A DNA stretch of 64,000 nt from Cliona cf. orientalis (taxonomy: Eukaryota > Porifera > Demospongiae > Clionaida > Clionaidae): positions 7,603,569-7,667,568 of the forward strand of contig OZ005689.1 of NCBI GenBank assembly GCA_963930775.1, read 5' to 3'. Position 1 is the first letter of the stretch, and each line of letters opens with the position of its first letter. The position numbers were made by a program, and so were the translations under genes. This document shows positions 1 to 15,700 of this stretch, in pieces. Under the pieces are notes generated by a model, which worked only from the letters and a program-made list of their open reading frames with translations, was not told where the DNA came from and searched no databases.

Positions 1-489
1 CTTGTTCGAGAGTAAATAGAATGGATTTGGCAAAAAGTACTAGCAACTAAGAAACAGCAGTCAATGTCCATATATAGATTTATCGTTGTCAGCTATAGAG
101 CTGTAGTGTTGCTGTGCTCTGAGCGATCGCAAAATGATCACCATCAGTATAAGATGTGGTAGCCACAATGATCGATGAATGCGGAAGAGTTACCTCGAAC
201 TCCTGCCATGCCATACTGTGATCATTTGGTTGATTAATAGAATGGGTGGGAAAAATTGAAATCCAAGATGTTATGAAGGAAACAAACTTGCTGTTTGGGC
301 TATTAGAATATTCGAATAATTAGAGCGAGTACGGTATTTGTCTGCAAGTTAAGTAGATCGTATGTACCTTATGCACGTTCAATTGACCAAAATTAATAGT
401 AATTGACATGCCTGTAAATGCTTAGTGAAACTTTTGGTAGCTGAGTAAAAATTCTTCTTTATCACTTAATTTTTTTCTCGTATATATAG

Positions 490-708
490 CGTATGATTAC
501 GAAGAAGTGGACACTACCCTATCTGGTCAAGCTGGAGGCATGTTTATCCCACCAGAATTGTCCCTCGAAGCCTACCAGGATGGAATTGCTGAGCAGTCGG
601 AAGGCTTTGTGCTGCTCCTTGAGATTGATGAATCTGAACTGGATCCAAGAGATGTGGGAAATGTCGGTCTGTCTCGATCAGTCTACCTTGTCAGGATCAA
701 TCAATCAG
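490..708 (+). CDS. Gene 1 exon: second half of Calx-beta-like domain 1
   Basis: The exon starts after the acceptor ending at 489 and ends before the donor at 709. It encodes a segment beginning YDYEEVDTT with EQSEGFVLLLEIDESELDPR and ending VRINQ. This matches the C-terminal half of a Calx-beta fold, where a conserved E-x-x-EGF strand is followed by the final strand. The matching first-half exon is outside the window. Near-identical exons recur at 2501-2719, 5983-6204 and 10348-10584. Confidence 0.8.
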
Positions 709-3700
709 GTATGATACCTACTATACACAAAATTATCATTCTTTGACAGGAAATAGACTAATCGCTTATGTAGAGCCCCATGCTTGGATGATCGCCATTG
801 ATGGCAGTGTGATGATTATGGAGTAGATTCTGCGTATTATAGTCCTGTGACAGCTAGTCTATCATAAACAGCAGACAGTGTTATAAATACATCATTCTAC
901 TATTCTACTATGTGCAGACACTTCAAACTTCCAAGTCCTTATTGGAGATGTTGATCTGGGGCAAGATAGGCAAGAGTTGCTGGAAGTGGCTGCAGTGGAA
1001 GACGAGAGAGTACGAGTATTTGTCACCGACGAGCGTCAAACAGCGATAGTGACCAATGGAGCTTATATCCTGCTGGACTGGTTTAGATGGGTGACCGAGA
1101 CACTTGGTGATTCTGCCATCAATGCAACGTTCACCATCCGTAGCACAGAACTGGATGAAGATGGTGAGCCAGAAGAAGAAGCTGAAGAGGTTGAATCCAG
1201 TGACAGAATCGAAGTCGAGTTTGAATCTGACGAAGATGAGTATTATGTCAAAATCTCTCGTGTGATTGCAAGAGAAATGGACGATGAGGACCCGGACCGT
1301 GCTACCTATGAGCTGGAGGCTTGTGTTCCTCAACCTGATGGATCTGAGCAATGCTATAAATCCAACATTACTGTCTTTGCTATCCAAGTAGTAGAATTGC
1401 AGTGCTTCCAACCACCTGGTTCTCGTTTGCTGACCATCACATGCTTCTCTCCTGGCAATGAACTTGACAGCAATGCTAATTGTTCATTTGATGGTGGTCC
1501 TGCTTTTTCATGTGAGCGAGTGCATGAGACATCTTTACTGTATGCATATGAAATGCTTGAAAAAGGGAACCATACAAAAATTATATACAATATAATATCA
1601 AGACTAGTAGCCATTAAAAAAAGGCAGGCCAAGGAAGCAACCAACAGCTTCTATAATAGTTGCATCATAGACTCATAGTGTGGTTTGATATTTACAAACA
1701 GGAGAGCTTACTTTAAGTGTAACAGCACCCGCTTCTGTTTGAATATAGTATTTAAGATCTGTTTTTTGCAGTCTACTATTCAAATTATTGATCTCTTTAA
1801 TAGGTTCATTGGCATTCTTTGAGATAGACCAGTTCTCATTCAGTCCTGGTCCTCACACTCTGACCATTTCCTTCTCTGTGAGTACTGGCGAACAAGGAGA
1901 ATTCGTATATGAATTCACAGGACTAGTCAGAGAACGTATGTTAATGTGTGGCTAACGTTGTTGTATTAGTTCATAATGATGTTACTTTTTTACATTTGTA
2001 GCTGCCGTGTTCAGGTTCTCTTCAGACAGAGGATCAATTGACATCACCGAGGGTAGAGAGTATGAAGATTCTCTGCAATATTCTGGCTTCTCGTATGGTG
2101 CAGTCCCCATCAGCATTACCACCCTGACCTATTCTGAGTATATGGATAGAGGCTTAAGTCTTGAGAACAGTTTTGATTCCAGTGCCATTCCATCTATTGC
2201 TGCCAGTGGTTAGTAGTTATGAGTCTGCATTAATTTTATAAGCCTCCTTTACACGTTTTATATTATAGCTATGGAGTCACCCTTTTACAAGGAGACCATT
2301 TACTATGTATACCATTATATTTTAAAGCTTGAAGTTCCCTGTTAACACTCAACATGACTGTATTGCATAATTATGTACAGTGTATTTTGATTGCTTGAAG
2401 TTTATTTAGACTAGTATAGTCTAGGACCTATTCTGTGACTGATAGTGATAAGCTTCATTATGAACATACAAGTATCATCCTTCTTCATCTACACATGTAG
2501 AGTTTGATTATGAAGAAGTGGACACAACCTTATCTGGTTTAGCTGGTGGTGTATTTTTCCCACCGTCGTTGACCCTCAATGCCTACCAGGATGGAGAAGC
2601 TGAGCAGTTGGAAGGTTTTATTCTCTACCTGGAGATAGATGAGACTGAACTGGATCCGAGAGATGTTGGTAATGTCAGTCTCTCTCGATCAGCCTATCTT
2701 GTCAGGATCAACCAATCAGGTACAGCTATAAGCTTTGGTTACAGGAGTCTCTCCACATAATTTGATGTTTACGTTAAAAATGTTGAGATTCTTGGTTGGG
2801 TAATAGATCGTATAGTAAGTATGCTCATCCAACACTGGAAATAATATAATCATCATTCATCATTAGATACTTCAAATTTCCAAGTCCTAATTGGAGATGT
2901 TGAACTGGGGCAGGACATACCAGGATTACTCGATGTTGCAGCGGGAGAGGAAGATAGAGTGCGTGTGTTTGTATCAGATGACACCCAAACTGCAATAGTG
3001 ACAGACGGAGCCTACATTCTCCTGGATTGGTTCAGATCGGTCACTGAGACACTCGGTGATTCAGTCGTCAATGCTACATTCACCATCACTAGTACAGAAC
3101 TCGATGAAAATGGTGAAGTAGATGAAGAGCCTGAAGAAGTGGAGTCTAATGACAGAATTGAAGTAGAATTTGAATCAGATGAAGATGAATATTATGTCAA
3201 AATCAGTCGTGTTGTTGCAAGAGAGACCCCTGAATATGACCCAGATAGGAATATCTATGAGCTTGAAGCTTGTGTTGATCAACCTGATGGGAGTGAGAGA
3301 TGCTACAGTTCCAACATCACTGTCTTTGCTATTGATACGCTACCTCCAGTGGAAGCTCTCGGTATACCTTAAGGATATTTTTGTATGCGGGTACTAAATT
3401 TAGCGAAATTAGTGATTTGCCTAATTTTTGCCAACAATTATGCATATAAGTATTAAGTTTTTTAACATTTTCGAGTAAATAGAATGTTAATTTTGAAGTT
3501 TAGTTGAAAGAGCACCCACCTAGACACTCATTGTTAGTGTAATTTTCCACTATGTAGCCAAGCAAAATGCATGTAATTTTCATAACACTCTAATTGCGAT
3601 ATTAGCAGTAAGCATTTTGCACATTATTCTCAGTAGAGAATATTATGAGTCATGAAATTTATTCTATACTCTATAGAAATTGAATGTAATGTGGCAGGAG

Positions 3701-6700
3701 TTAGTGGAATTGTTCGAGTGATGTGTGAGTCAAACAACCCTCTTGAATCCCCTGGAACTTGCACTCTGGACTCTTCTGAGGAGGAATCATTCACCTTTTC
3801 ATGTAACACGTTCATAATTTTGACTCTATAATAATTATAATAACTATTATTATGGCTTTTCATGTATAGGTAATGCTGCTGAATCATTTGTGATATCCAT
3901 TGACGACTATCCTCCTGGTGAATACAACCTAACTATTGAAGCTGAGGACATATTCGATCAGGGTGTGAATGAGACATTTACTATCTTCTTATCAGGTATA
4001 TAAGCCATCACGATAGTAATATCCGTGGGGGCTTGACTCCATTATGTGAAGCTTTGTGTCAATTACTGAGTATTGGGTTACACAAAGTATATGCTGTTGA
4101 AAAGGTGGTTTGGGGGGGATTGGGGAGGAGGCTATTTTCTGGAGGTGCAGCATACTTTACTATAAAGATAAAGGATTATGTATGCATGATGGCATTTCTA
4201 TTGTATTGTATATATACAGCACTAGATTTTTTTTGTTTATTATTTCCACCTCCTTACACACATTCTCACAGAGCCACTATTGATTGGAGCTTGTTTCTAT
4301 GACCTAGCTGATCTGTCAGTATTTTGCAATACGACCTTGGATCAGACTCAAGTGGAACTTGAATATTTGTGCTCTTATGATTCGGGGCCATTTGAATCCT
4401 GTAATAACTGTAGTAATTTTTATTGTTGCATGTGTGCAGTATATCCCCTGATACCGAGTTAGGATTTCAGAGTATTGCATGCAAATTTAGATAGCTTTAG
4501 ATATTGACAGAAGTTCCCATAATGATTATTATACCTCTAGTTGGTAGGGTAATTCTATTATGGTAGTGATCTGTGTGTATACTTTACATTCCTGTGTCTT
4601 ATCAATCTCTTCTGCGTGAATTAGGTGGGCCTAACTTCATAGCTGATGATGTACGTCTTGCTGTTGGAATGCACTCACTTGAGATCACAATAAGCACTGA
4701 ATTAGGACAAGTACTGAGTGTGCCCCTGGGAATCATTATCCCAGGTTTGTTCCTTGCCAAGTTGAACTACAATTTTACCTCTTCCCATTAAAATTAATGA
4801 CAATTTTCACCTTTCTCTCCCTGTACAGAGGTGGAGCTATTGTGCTTTCCCATATTGGATTCCAATCTTATAATGATCAGTTGCTCTTCACCCAGCAGAG
4901 AAATAGACACTGCTACTTGCTCATTTGATGGCGGGCCAGCCACTCCATGTAAGTACAGTACACGTTATCATATCCTTTAGTGTAGATAAATCACACTGAA
5001 CCTTTGCAATTACAGGTGACTTGGAAATGTATACCATTGATCAGTTTTCATTCAGTCCTGGTCCACATGTTCTGACTGTTGTGTACAATGTGACTTCTGG
5101 AAGAATGGGAGAGTATCGGCAGAATTTCACTGGAGAAATTAGACCATGTACGTTAAAATTCCTTGATGTAATTTCAAGTGTGATATCTGATTAAAAATTA
5201 TTTCCATAATATCCTTTCATTCCATACACCACTTTTCAATGCATTCCACTAATTATTATATCAAGATTTTATTATTATTACGTATCCTTTGTCCTTTCAG
5301 CTGCCATCATCAATGAGCTCATTTCAGCCGATGGAATAATCGACATCAATGAAGGACAGCCTTTAACTAATATCCTAACAACTAGCGGTTTCAGTTATGG
5401 TAGCATTCCCATCAGAATTTCTACATTGACCTACTCTGAATATGCTGCAAGTGGTTATGTCCTGGAAGATGACTTTGATCCCAGTGAGATCCCAATAGAT
5501 GCTGCAGACGGTACGAGTATTTTGATTACAGTGTGTAATGGAGTTACTGAGCCATTTTGAGTGATGTGGAAGCATGGCCCTTTGCACATACCTTTTAAAA
5601 AGCCTTTATCTTGAATCACCTATGCTATCCCATACTGTATCAACAAAATATTGTACTGTAATCTCGTGAATGCATGAGTGGATTATCCATACTCCCACAA
5701 TTTTCAAATTGTATCAATTTCCTATTGAGATCTAAAATTAAAAGAGTGCTTACATAGCTCTAGCATTGTGAATTTCACTAGTTGTCAATTTCATGATACA
5801 AGGTGCATAGGTACACATAGTTTAAGATTCATAGCCCATGCACGATGATAACACTACAGTAACAATTAAGCTTATTTTAAGGTGGGGGCATTTCCCGTGG
5901 ACCCTAAGATTATGGTATATCAATGTTGTACTCTGGATCGAGACTATTATTTTATAGCTAATGCTCTTTCCTTTTCTCACAGTTTATGACTATCGGACCA
6001 TCGATAGAACAATTTCTCTTACTGCTGGTTCCCCTGAAAACAGTAACTATGAGCTGACACTTGACGCCTATTTGGATGGTCTAGCTGAAGAGTTGGAAGG
6101 TTTTGTACTCTACCTGGATGTGATGGAGTCAGAACTGGATCCAAGGGATGTGGGACAAGTTAACCTCTCAAGATCTGTTTACCTTGTTGTCATCAATCAA
6201 TCAGGTGTGACATACTTTATTCTTTTAGGGATTGATGGTTTATTAATTATTTTACTCCATGGCTTTTCTTTGATTAGATACTTCAAACTTCCAAGTTCTC
6301 ATTGGCGATGTTGAATTGGGACAGGACATACCAGGATTACTAGATGTTGCAGCGAGAGATGGAGATAGAGTGCGTGTGTTTGTAACTGATGAGATGCAAA
6401 CTGCTATTGCTACTGAAGAAGCTTACATTCTCCTGGACTGGTTGAGATGGGTGACTGAGAGATTTGGTGACTCTGCTGAAAATGCAACATTCACACTCTA
6501 CAGAACACAGTTAGATGAATCTGGTGCACCACTAGGACCTGAACAAGTGGTCAATGCTTCCACCGACAGAATTGAAATAGAATTTGAGTTCGATGAAAAT
6601 GAATATTACGTCAAAATTGAAGAAGTAGTAGCAAGAGAAAGTGAAGGGGAGGTTCCAGATAGAGCAATTTATGAGCTGGAGGCTTGTGTTCCTGCTTCTG

Positions 6701-9700
6701 GAGGAAACCCTCAATGTTTGAGGTCTGGCATCACTGTTTATGCTATAGACACAACTCCACAACTTGGTAAGTTTATTATGTATGTTTGTGATCAACATAC
6801 TACTAGATTTATTTCCAATGGGGATAAATGCTGATATGAAGCTCTAAAATTGAGGGGAGACTGAATAATATTATATTAGTGGAATAAAGGATCATAGGCA
6901 TGCAAAACTGTCAAGTTGGTAAGCATAAGCTCCCGCTAGTACTAGCTCCTTGATGCATCAATGAATCAGATCCATACTACAAATTATGTTGTCCACCCTG
7001 CATGGTTCAACTCTCTTAATTATTCAACCGCAGAACTTGTCTGTTCCGCCAGTGGATTTGATGGAATGGTGACAGTATCATGTGAATCCAACAACCCTCT
7101 TGTGTCACCACAGTTGTGTACTCCACTGCCTTTGGAAGTGCTGATATTTTGTAAGTTTCTTTGCATCTTACTGAGATAGTATTCCATTGATCCCCGCTAC
7201 TGTTACAGTACATACATTCTGTGACACTTCATTGCTGCAATTTACTAGGTAATGCATCCTCATTTACTCTTTCTGTTGAGGACTTTCCTCCTGGAGACTA
7301 CAATTTCACCGTTGAAGCGAGAGATATCTTTGGCCAAACTGCTACATCTGTGGTAGATCTCATCTTGTCAGGTAATACTGCATAATAGCAGAGTATTATC
7401 AGATTCTGTATATCTGTTATGAACTCATGCACCTAGTGAAGTGTGTACATTGCTTGGACTCAATAATCCTGTTTTAAGGAAGCAGCTATTCCGATTTTTA
7501 TAAAGGAATTTTCGTTCGATACTATACCTTTGTAATTATAGTATTACCGTATAGCCGAAAAATTTGGTGGGAAATTAAATTTGGCGGTAAATTTGGCGGT
7601 TGGCGGTTCTTTTACAACCGCCACATTAAAATCCACCAAAATTCTACTTGCATAATTAATATTATATACGTATGGTGATCCTGTACTGACCCGCCAAATT
7701 TAAATCCGCTAAGACTCTTGTAATTGCAATTTGGGTCAATCGCCAAATTTAATATCCGCCAATATTCTGCATCTGCATGTGCGTCCATAATATATATTTT
7801 TATTTTGTTTCAGAGCCACTACTGACTGGTTCCTGTACTACCAGTCAGCTGTATGTTTTCTGCAATACAACTTTGGATCAGACACAAGTACCACTTGAGT
7901 ATACCTGCTCCTACGATTCTGGACCTGAGGAACCATGTAAATAATTATTAACAGAATCTGCTTAAGCCAAGAGTGGTATTTGTGACAATTATCATGGTAA
8001 CAGTTAGTGCATTTGTATAATAATATTATGTCATAGTGTATGTTGAGCATCAGGACCACTGGTTTCTGCAACACTGGATGTATTTCACCATGTGCTGGTG
8101 ATGCAACAAACCCAATGCTGCAGAAATGGACCAGGGGTCCAGGGCCTGATTATCAAGACTGAATTAGCTAGAGAAAGAAAGATAGGAGAGGGCATAAAGA
8201 TACGATGGATGTTTTGTATTTCATATTTTGATACAATACTTTTGGCAGGTGGACCTAACTTCATCATTGATAGGACTCGTTTCTCCCCTGGAACATACAC
8301 TCTGGATGTAACAATCACAACCCTGTTTGGACAGATATTAAGAGTACCCCCTATTGAATTTGTCATTGAAGGTTAGATACGTACAGTGCACATTAATTTT
8401 AAGCTTATATATCTCCTTTGCATAGTAGCCCATAATGCCATAATAATATTATTATTATTGCTTGATATTACATTTTTCAATGTTAGGATTTCTCCAGGTT
8501 TATGATTACACACAGTTTGTAATAATTCTGCAAACAGGATTAAATTCATATGTGGGGATTTTAGTTATATACCAGTCTGTGTACATATCCATTGTACAAT
8601 TCTCTATCTTATTCTTGCAGTAATGCCAGTAGTGGAGCTGCAGTGTGAGGAGGTACCTTCAGCGAGGGTGCTCACTCTGAATTGCTCATCACTGGCTGGA
8701 CCAGTGATCATTGCTACTTGCTCATTTAATGATGGTCCTCCTTCTTCTTGTGAGTTGAATAATGAAGCTGTCTCCAAGTAGAAAATTATATTAATGAGAT
8801 ATCAACCAGTTGGTTTCGAGATATGTAGATAAACACTGATGCCCACTGAATGATAGTATGCATTTATGTGCCCCATTTTGTTAAGTCTATCAATCGATTA
8901 CTTGACCTTTCACATAATATTATTGATTTCTTAATTAAAAATGGACCCAAGAAACCATTAACAATGTTTGCTTGGTCTAGTATGCAAAATTTGATGTTCA
9001 CTTAAATATTCCTCTCTACCTCTGAATAGGTGATTTGGATGCACTGGTAATTGATCAATTTATGTTCAGTCCTGGTTTCCACACACTTAACATCGACTTT
9101 TTGGTTGTTGGAGGACAAGGATCATTCCAATACAACTTCACTGGACAAGTCAGACCAAGTTAGTAAAAAGTAGTGATGATAGTATTATAGATGCAGGCTA
9201 GAACTTCCACCGATTATGGTAAGAACCACTAAAATAAGGATGCCTTACTGATTGGGATATATTACCTGCAGTAGTTGGGTATGATCAGCCCCAAACACCA
9301 TCCTCCTGTTTTGTGCTGAAAATAAACTAGACCTGCATGGTGGTATAGTGAGGCTAGCAGTGATTCACTTATTGGGTAGCTACACATCAATAAAAATGTG
9401 TTGATGCTATGTTTATGTAGGTGTTGAAATTGAGCTCGATTCTGAAGAAGGCCTAATTGATGTTTTCGAGGGAGTGCCCTCTTTGAATTCATTCTTTACT
9501 GAAGGGTTCAGCTATGGCCCCTTCGAGATCACAGTATCAATCTTGACCTTCTCTGAGTATGAAGAAAGAGGCTACAACCTTGCAGACAGCTTTGAATCTG
9601 ATGAGATCCCAGACAATGCTGCTAATGGTTTGTTAATTTAGTTAAAATTTTATAGTATTATAACTAGAAAGATAAAATCACCAGGCGGGACGAGCATTTG

Positions 9701-12700
9701 CTCATTGCACCACCTGTAATCAGTGTTGTAATAATTTGATTTTTTGTGTCACTAATTTTACTATACCCTGGCATATATAGCTTGGCAGGTAGGTGGTTAC
9801 AGCAGTGCCAAGCACATAAGTAATCCAAACTAGAACAGCCGAGACTCTCAGTTTGGCCTTGAGTACGGTGAACTTTTTAAATAGCTACACTGAGCTGGAG
9901 CAGTCATAGCTACTGTGTCACTAAATATCATGCCAACCATGAATGATTGCCACTGCCATGGCTCCAACTCAAAATGAGTAAGTGACTCTGGTCAACAGTT
10001 AATCCAATATCATGCTCAATGATGCAGATTTTTGTTATCCTTGAGCTCAAGCCACACTGCACTGCTGTGATTCCGATATTCGACTGCATGCATTGATGAT
10101 GACCTTTACCAGTCATGATAAGTGGTCTACCATGTGGTGTCTGAGCATGTGTTGTTGCTGTGCAAGATCATGCACAAATATATACTGCTTTTGTATTCGG
10201 GGCTTGCTCAGGCTCACCCTGAATTATAAAAATATCTCTTAGCACATTATCTCTTGAGATAATATTCAGCCTTCATGATCAATCATGCATCTTTTCCAGT
10301 AACTTAACTTTCATTACTTACCTAAGTACGTTATTTTTTCCGTACAGATTATGACTACAGCAGTAGTCTTGGTAGAGAGGCAGAGATCGACTTTGAACCT
10401 GTGGGTGTTGGATTGGTACCTGTCCCCCCTCCCCTTGACATCTTCGCTTACATTGATGGTCTGCCTGAAGAGACGGAGGGTCTAGTTGTCTACCTCAAGT
10501 TGGAGGAGTCTGAGTTGGATCCAAGGGATGTGGGACAAATCGCTCTGGAGAGAAGCACTTACCTTATCAGGATTAACTCATCACGTATGCAGAATCAATT
10601 ATTTGAACATTATCTCCACCCATCCCTCCCACTATTAATACTTCCATTATTTGAAACAGACAAGTCTTTTATCACTCACTCAGAGACCTATGCCAGATAC
10701 CCTGAATTGTAATCCATCCTAGAAGTGCTGTTGCAGTATCCTGTAAAATAATATGTGCTTATTGTATGAGGACGTGGTGCTCCAACCTGCCACCCCTATC
10801 TCTCGAGAGTATTGGCACCTTAAATAGCTATCGTAGCCTATGCCTTTTGCACCTGAGAGATATTGGGATAGTATCACTTAAGTTTGGGGTGTGTTATGGA
10901 AGATAAAAGATGGTTGATAAATTTACTCAATATTTACACAGGATTTAATTTCTCTCCTTTCATTGCAGCATCTTCCACCTTTGAAATCATCATTGGTGAC
11001 GTTGAACTGGGACAGCGCCCTGAGCTATTGGAGAAAGCAGCTCAGCCCGAGTCAGAAGTGCGTGCTTTTGTCACGGAGGACCAGCAAACAGCAGTGGCTG
11101 CTCACAATTCAAGAATCCGTCTCGATTGGTCTCAGTGGGTTGAAGATGAGTTCGGTTCAGCTGCTGGCTCAGCAAACTACACCATTTACAGCACACTGCT
11201 TAATGAAACTGGTGGTATAGATGGACCACGACGGGAACTTCTACCAACTCCACCTGATCTTGCATCCCGAATTGTTGTAAGGATAGATCCTGAAACGAAT
11301 GAATTCTATGTGGACATAGTAAGAGTGAACGTTATTGTAGCAGCAGAGGATGCAGACCATGCGATATACGAATTGGAGGCATGCTATTTTGAGGATGATG
11401 GAAGCAGAGATTGCGAGCGTGCAAGCATCACCCTCTATGCAATTGGACAGACACCAATTGTTATCTCAGCTGATGAGGATGGTAAGACTATGTAGTGGCT
11501 ATCCTATTTCCTAATTTCACCCTGAAATAAAATCTGGGAACAGGGGTTTGGACAAAATTTAATAGTAATCCTCGAATATTCAGCTGTCAGCTGCCATAAT
11601 AGGTCACGTAATTGCCCTTTTGTAAGATGTACCATCCCAGATAGCTAGGCTAGTATTAGACTGCTTGTGCATGCACCATAATATCTCTTACATTTCATGT
11701 TTCAAGGAGCCAGTGTTATAGCCTGTGCATGTGGTAGTTTTGGGATTATCAAACTGGTATTGAATAAAGCACTATAATATTATTATTATTGTAAGCATGC
11801 TTTATTAATCTGCCGTGGTATGGTCTGCTTTATAGACGAGCCTGAGGAGACACCCATTGGTCTGCGATCTCCAGTTGGTGCTGATTTCTGTCTAAGCTTT
11901 GATGCCGATCTCAAAACCCTTGAGCTGCGCTGTGATACCACTTCTGAGGGTGGGTTCACCTATCCACCTCCTGACCGCCTCTGGTACAAGGATGGTGTCC
12001 TCGTTTATCGTGCTGGACAGAATGTTAGACTATTCCCCGAGATCAGGGATGAGTTCTATCAGACAGGAAACAACACTTTGCTACAACCAGGAATCATCAC
12101 ACCCCCTCCACTTGTAGCCCTTAATGATGGTAGCCTTTTCCTTGATTGGACGGCTATAAATTTGACCGCACTACCAGATCAGTTGCCAGAAGGGGTGACA
12201 CAGGAGACATTCCGTATGGATGTATTCAGAACACTGCTCGGAACCTGGGAGTGTGAACTGGAGAATAGTCTTGGTGAAAGTGAGGCGGAGACAACACTCA
12301 CTGACTGTGGTATGTGTGTATATACATAATTATCAGTAATCTTTACTGCTTTAGAATATATATGTCACGCATACATTCAGTCGTATCTACCCTAGTGTGC
12401 TGTAAAGGAATGAGTACTGAACTTCTGCACACTATCAATTCTTTATAGAAATGTACGCTGTGCCTAAAATTGAATGAGCGGGCTTCCAAGTATTTGGAAT
12501 TTTTCTCTTTGTTTGTGCCCATTAAAATTAAAGCACAAATTAATCGTTGCATATGTTTAAAAAGATAAAGGTCATCACCCATGAAATTTAATACATCAAA
12601 TTTCCAAGCCTAACATTAAACTTTCACGATCTGTGATAATCGTGATTATGATCTGTGATAATCGTGATTATAGCTATTGATTATCCCTGCGTGGTATATA

Positions 12701-15700
12701 TCATCGTATCCAGCATCATACTTCTGTAACTACCTACTTTCATTCTAATCCTTATCCTACTTCAGCTACCGATGATGTGGATCTAGAGTGTGAATCATCC
12801 ATTGGTAACGTGTTTGCCACTATTCTTGAGTGTGAGGCTGAATTTGATCTGGTCGACATACAGTGCACTATTGATGGTGCAGCACTGGAAAACTGTAAGC
12901 TAAGATTGACTCTAGGAAACTGAATGAGTTGAAATCATGTTATGTGTTTTGGCACATACTAGGTTCATTCCCTCTTGCAATCAATCGGTTGGACTTTTCA
13001 GAAGACGAACACATCTTGAGGATAAATGTCAGAGATTCCAGAGGTGAAACTGACAGTTTTGAACTACAATTCAGTGGTGTTTTGGCTGGAAATCTGCCAG
13101 GTAATGGTCTTGTCTCTCCATCTTCCCTTCCCCACCTTTCTCTAGCTCTCTCTCTTTCTCACTCTCTTTCTCTACCTCCTTGTTTTCCCTCCTCTCACTT
13201 AGAGACTCCATTACTGATCATAATATACACACTTGAAAGATTAATCCTTATTTCCCATACTCCTTATTTTCCTCAGCTCTTTTAGTCGATTTTGAAGTTT
13301 TGGGTGATCCTCAGTCTCCTGGTGCTGGTTCTTCCCGGGTTGTCTTCCTTCCTGAAGCACCCACCACATCCTCTGTCATCAGTATCGAGGTGTCTGGTGG
13401 TGATACTGTTGCACCAATTCCATTCCACATCATGCCACTGACATATGATGAGTTTGAAGCACGTTATTCAGCCATGACTCTCAATAATCTCTTCCCAATG
13501 AGACCCCTTGATCCAGCTGGAGGTAAGTAGTATTTGGAGTTGAGTGGTATTCTTATTCGATCATTTCAATTTCAGTCAATGATCGAGTAGGGATGTCCCA
13601 GATATACTATAATATAATAACTCAGAGCATTTACGTTTTTCATATTCATTTTCAGTAGATTAAGTAGAGCAATGGCCCTCTCTCTCTCTTTCCTATTGAT
13701 ATAATAATACTCTGCCCTACGGACACCCTTAATGTCTTATCTCGGGGCCCATTTCCATGTTTTCAGTATTAAAACTGTGAGAAAAATGGGAGCAAGGCTA
13801 GTGCTGTGATAAAGTGATTGCAAATTTCTTGCAGTATAGGAACTAAATTAAATAATTCTACTCAGTTTCTGCTGCAAGAAGTGTAATAGTAGTGTTTCTT
13901 ATGAGATTGTCCTCTTATTAATATTACTTTTGCATTGATTATCAATTCAGATATCTGATAGACACAACGTTTCATTTCATCCACTTTTCATGACAAATGA
14001 CTTCTTTCTTTTCTGCAGATTCCGATTTCAACACGAACTCCTTTACAATCATCGGTGCTTCAGAATTCTCACCAAACATAGTTCTATCTGATTCCATTCC
14101 AGAGCTCAGTGAGGGATTCATAATCTACCTGGAGGTAGATCGTGCCAACACTGACCCCAGAGATCTCTCCAGACTCCAGTTCTTGAACCGCCACATTTTG
14201 GCCATCATTGAAGATGATGATGGTGGGTGAATTATACTCACTGTGTATACTTATTGATCACTAACCACCTACACATCATTGTTATTCATTTTCAAGTAAA
14301 AAATTTAATATAACATGAAACAGCTTTTACAAGCAACTCTGCCAATATAATTGTGTATGCCATGTTTTGCAAAGTTCCACTGTGACAGTATTCTCTTTCT
14401 CTTCCTCTCTCTCCCTCTCTCACTCTCTCTCCCTCCCTCCCTCCCTCTCTTCCTCCCTCTCCCTCTCTTTTCTCTCTCTCCCTCCCTCTTTCTCTCCCTC
14501 TCTCTCTCTAATGCACACACTCATGCATGTAATTTTGCTCTCTCCTTTCTGTCTTCCTCTACCCACTACAGCTCTTGTAAACTGTAATGCTAATGTGCTG
14601 GATGATGAGGTGCTTGTCAACTGTCCTGGTATTGATGGACTTCCTCCCGGCAACAACTACCAGTGCTCTGTCGACTTTGCTCCACCAGAATCATGTATGA
14701 ATCTGTGACCTAGGACAATAATTGCTAACAATAAATAGATGATTAACAATTCCTCTCTGAAGAGTATAATTATGCACAGTAAAGCTGTGTACTACTAGAG
14801 ATGTGCTGGCCGCATTATAGATACACTGTACGAGATATATATTATCCACAGATTTCCGCATATTATTCTTTCTTGTGTACATGTCTTGATGCATCTTTGT
14901 ATATACAGGTTTGTTTCCCTTCGAAATTGCTCGAAGAGAAGTAGTTCCTGGGCGTCACAACATTCGTCTGTTCCAGCGAAGAGCTGGAGAGCCCATCCCC
15001 GATCAGATCCTAGGAGGCGCTCAGTTCCAGATTGACCGTAAGTTGGAGCATAGTAGAAATATAGAACTACATAGTTGTGTAGTTGAGTACAAATACTATC
15101 ATAACACCCTCCACCAAAAAAAACCATGCATGATGCATCAGACATCAATCTGAGATAATAACTTTTCTACGTATGTGATCAATAGAATAATCTTTCCTCT
15201 ACCATAGAATCTGCTTTGTAGCTTCTAGAATGCTATACTTACTGCATGAATTATGGCTCGAAGAAGTCACTGCAGGTGATTGGTTACATGAAGCAAAGGT
15301 TGTAGTTTGTAATAGTGGCCGTAATTTAGAATCAGTTGTCACCATATTTGCTTCATTTGTCATGGAGCGTCAAGTAATGATAGTATGTGTCACAAATCTT
15401 GCATAGAATAATAACATTATTGTGTTCATTAGCTAGGCTAAGCCAATTTGAAAGTTTCGTAATAAAAAGTCTTGATAAAGTCCCAACCACATCAATAATA
15501 GCTGATCCATGCACTAAGGCCAGTTACATGGAGCTCCAAGTTCCCTGATCCTTTTCCTTCCATGAGGGTGGGATCTGGTGCAATGAGACTAACTTTCTTA
15601 TATTTCGCTGTTCTATACTTTGGTGTATCCTGATGTCATCTTGCAGCACTAAGAATTCGCTTTGTGAACAATACTCCCATATTGGATGTGGATCGTGTCT

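Noticed and set aside
1-489. Possible first-half Calx-beta exon before 490
   Set aside because: No ITEG or TYSEY-type reading with splice sites; the partner exon must be outside the window.
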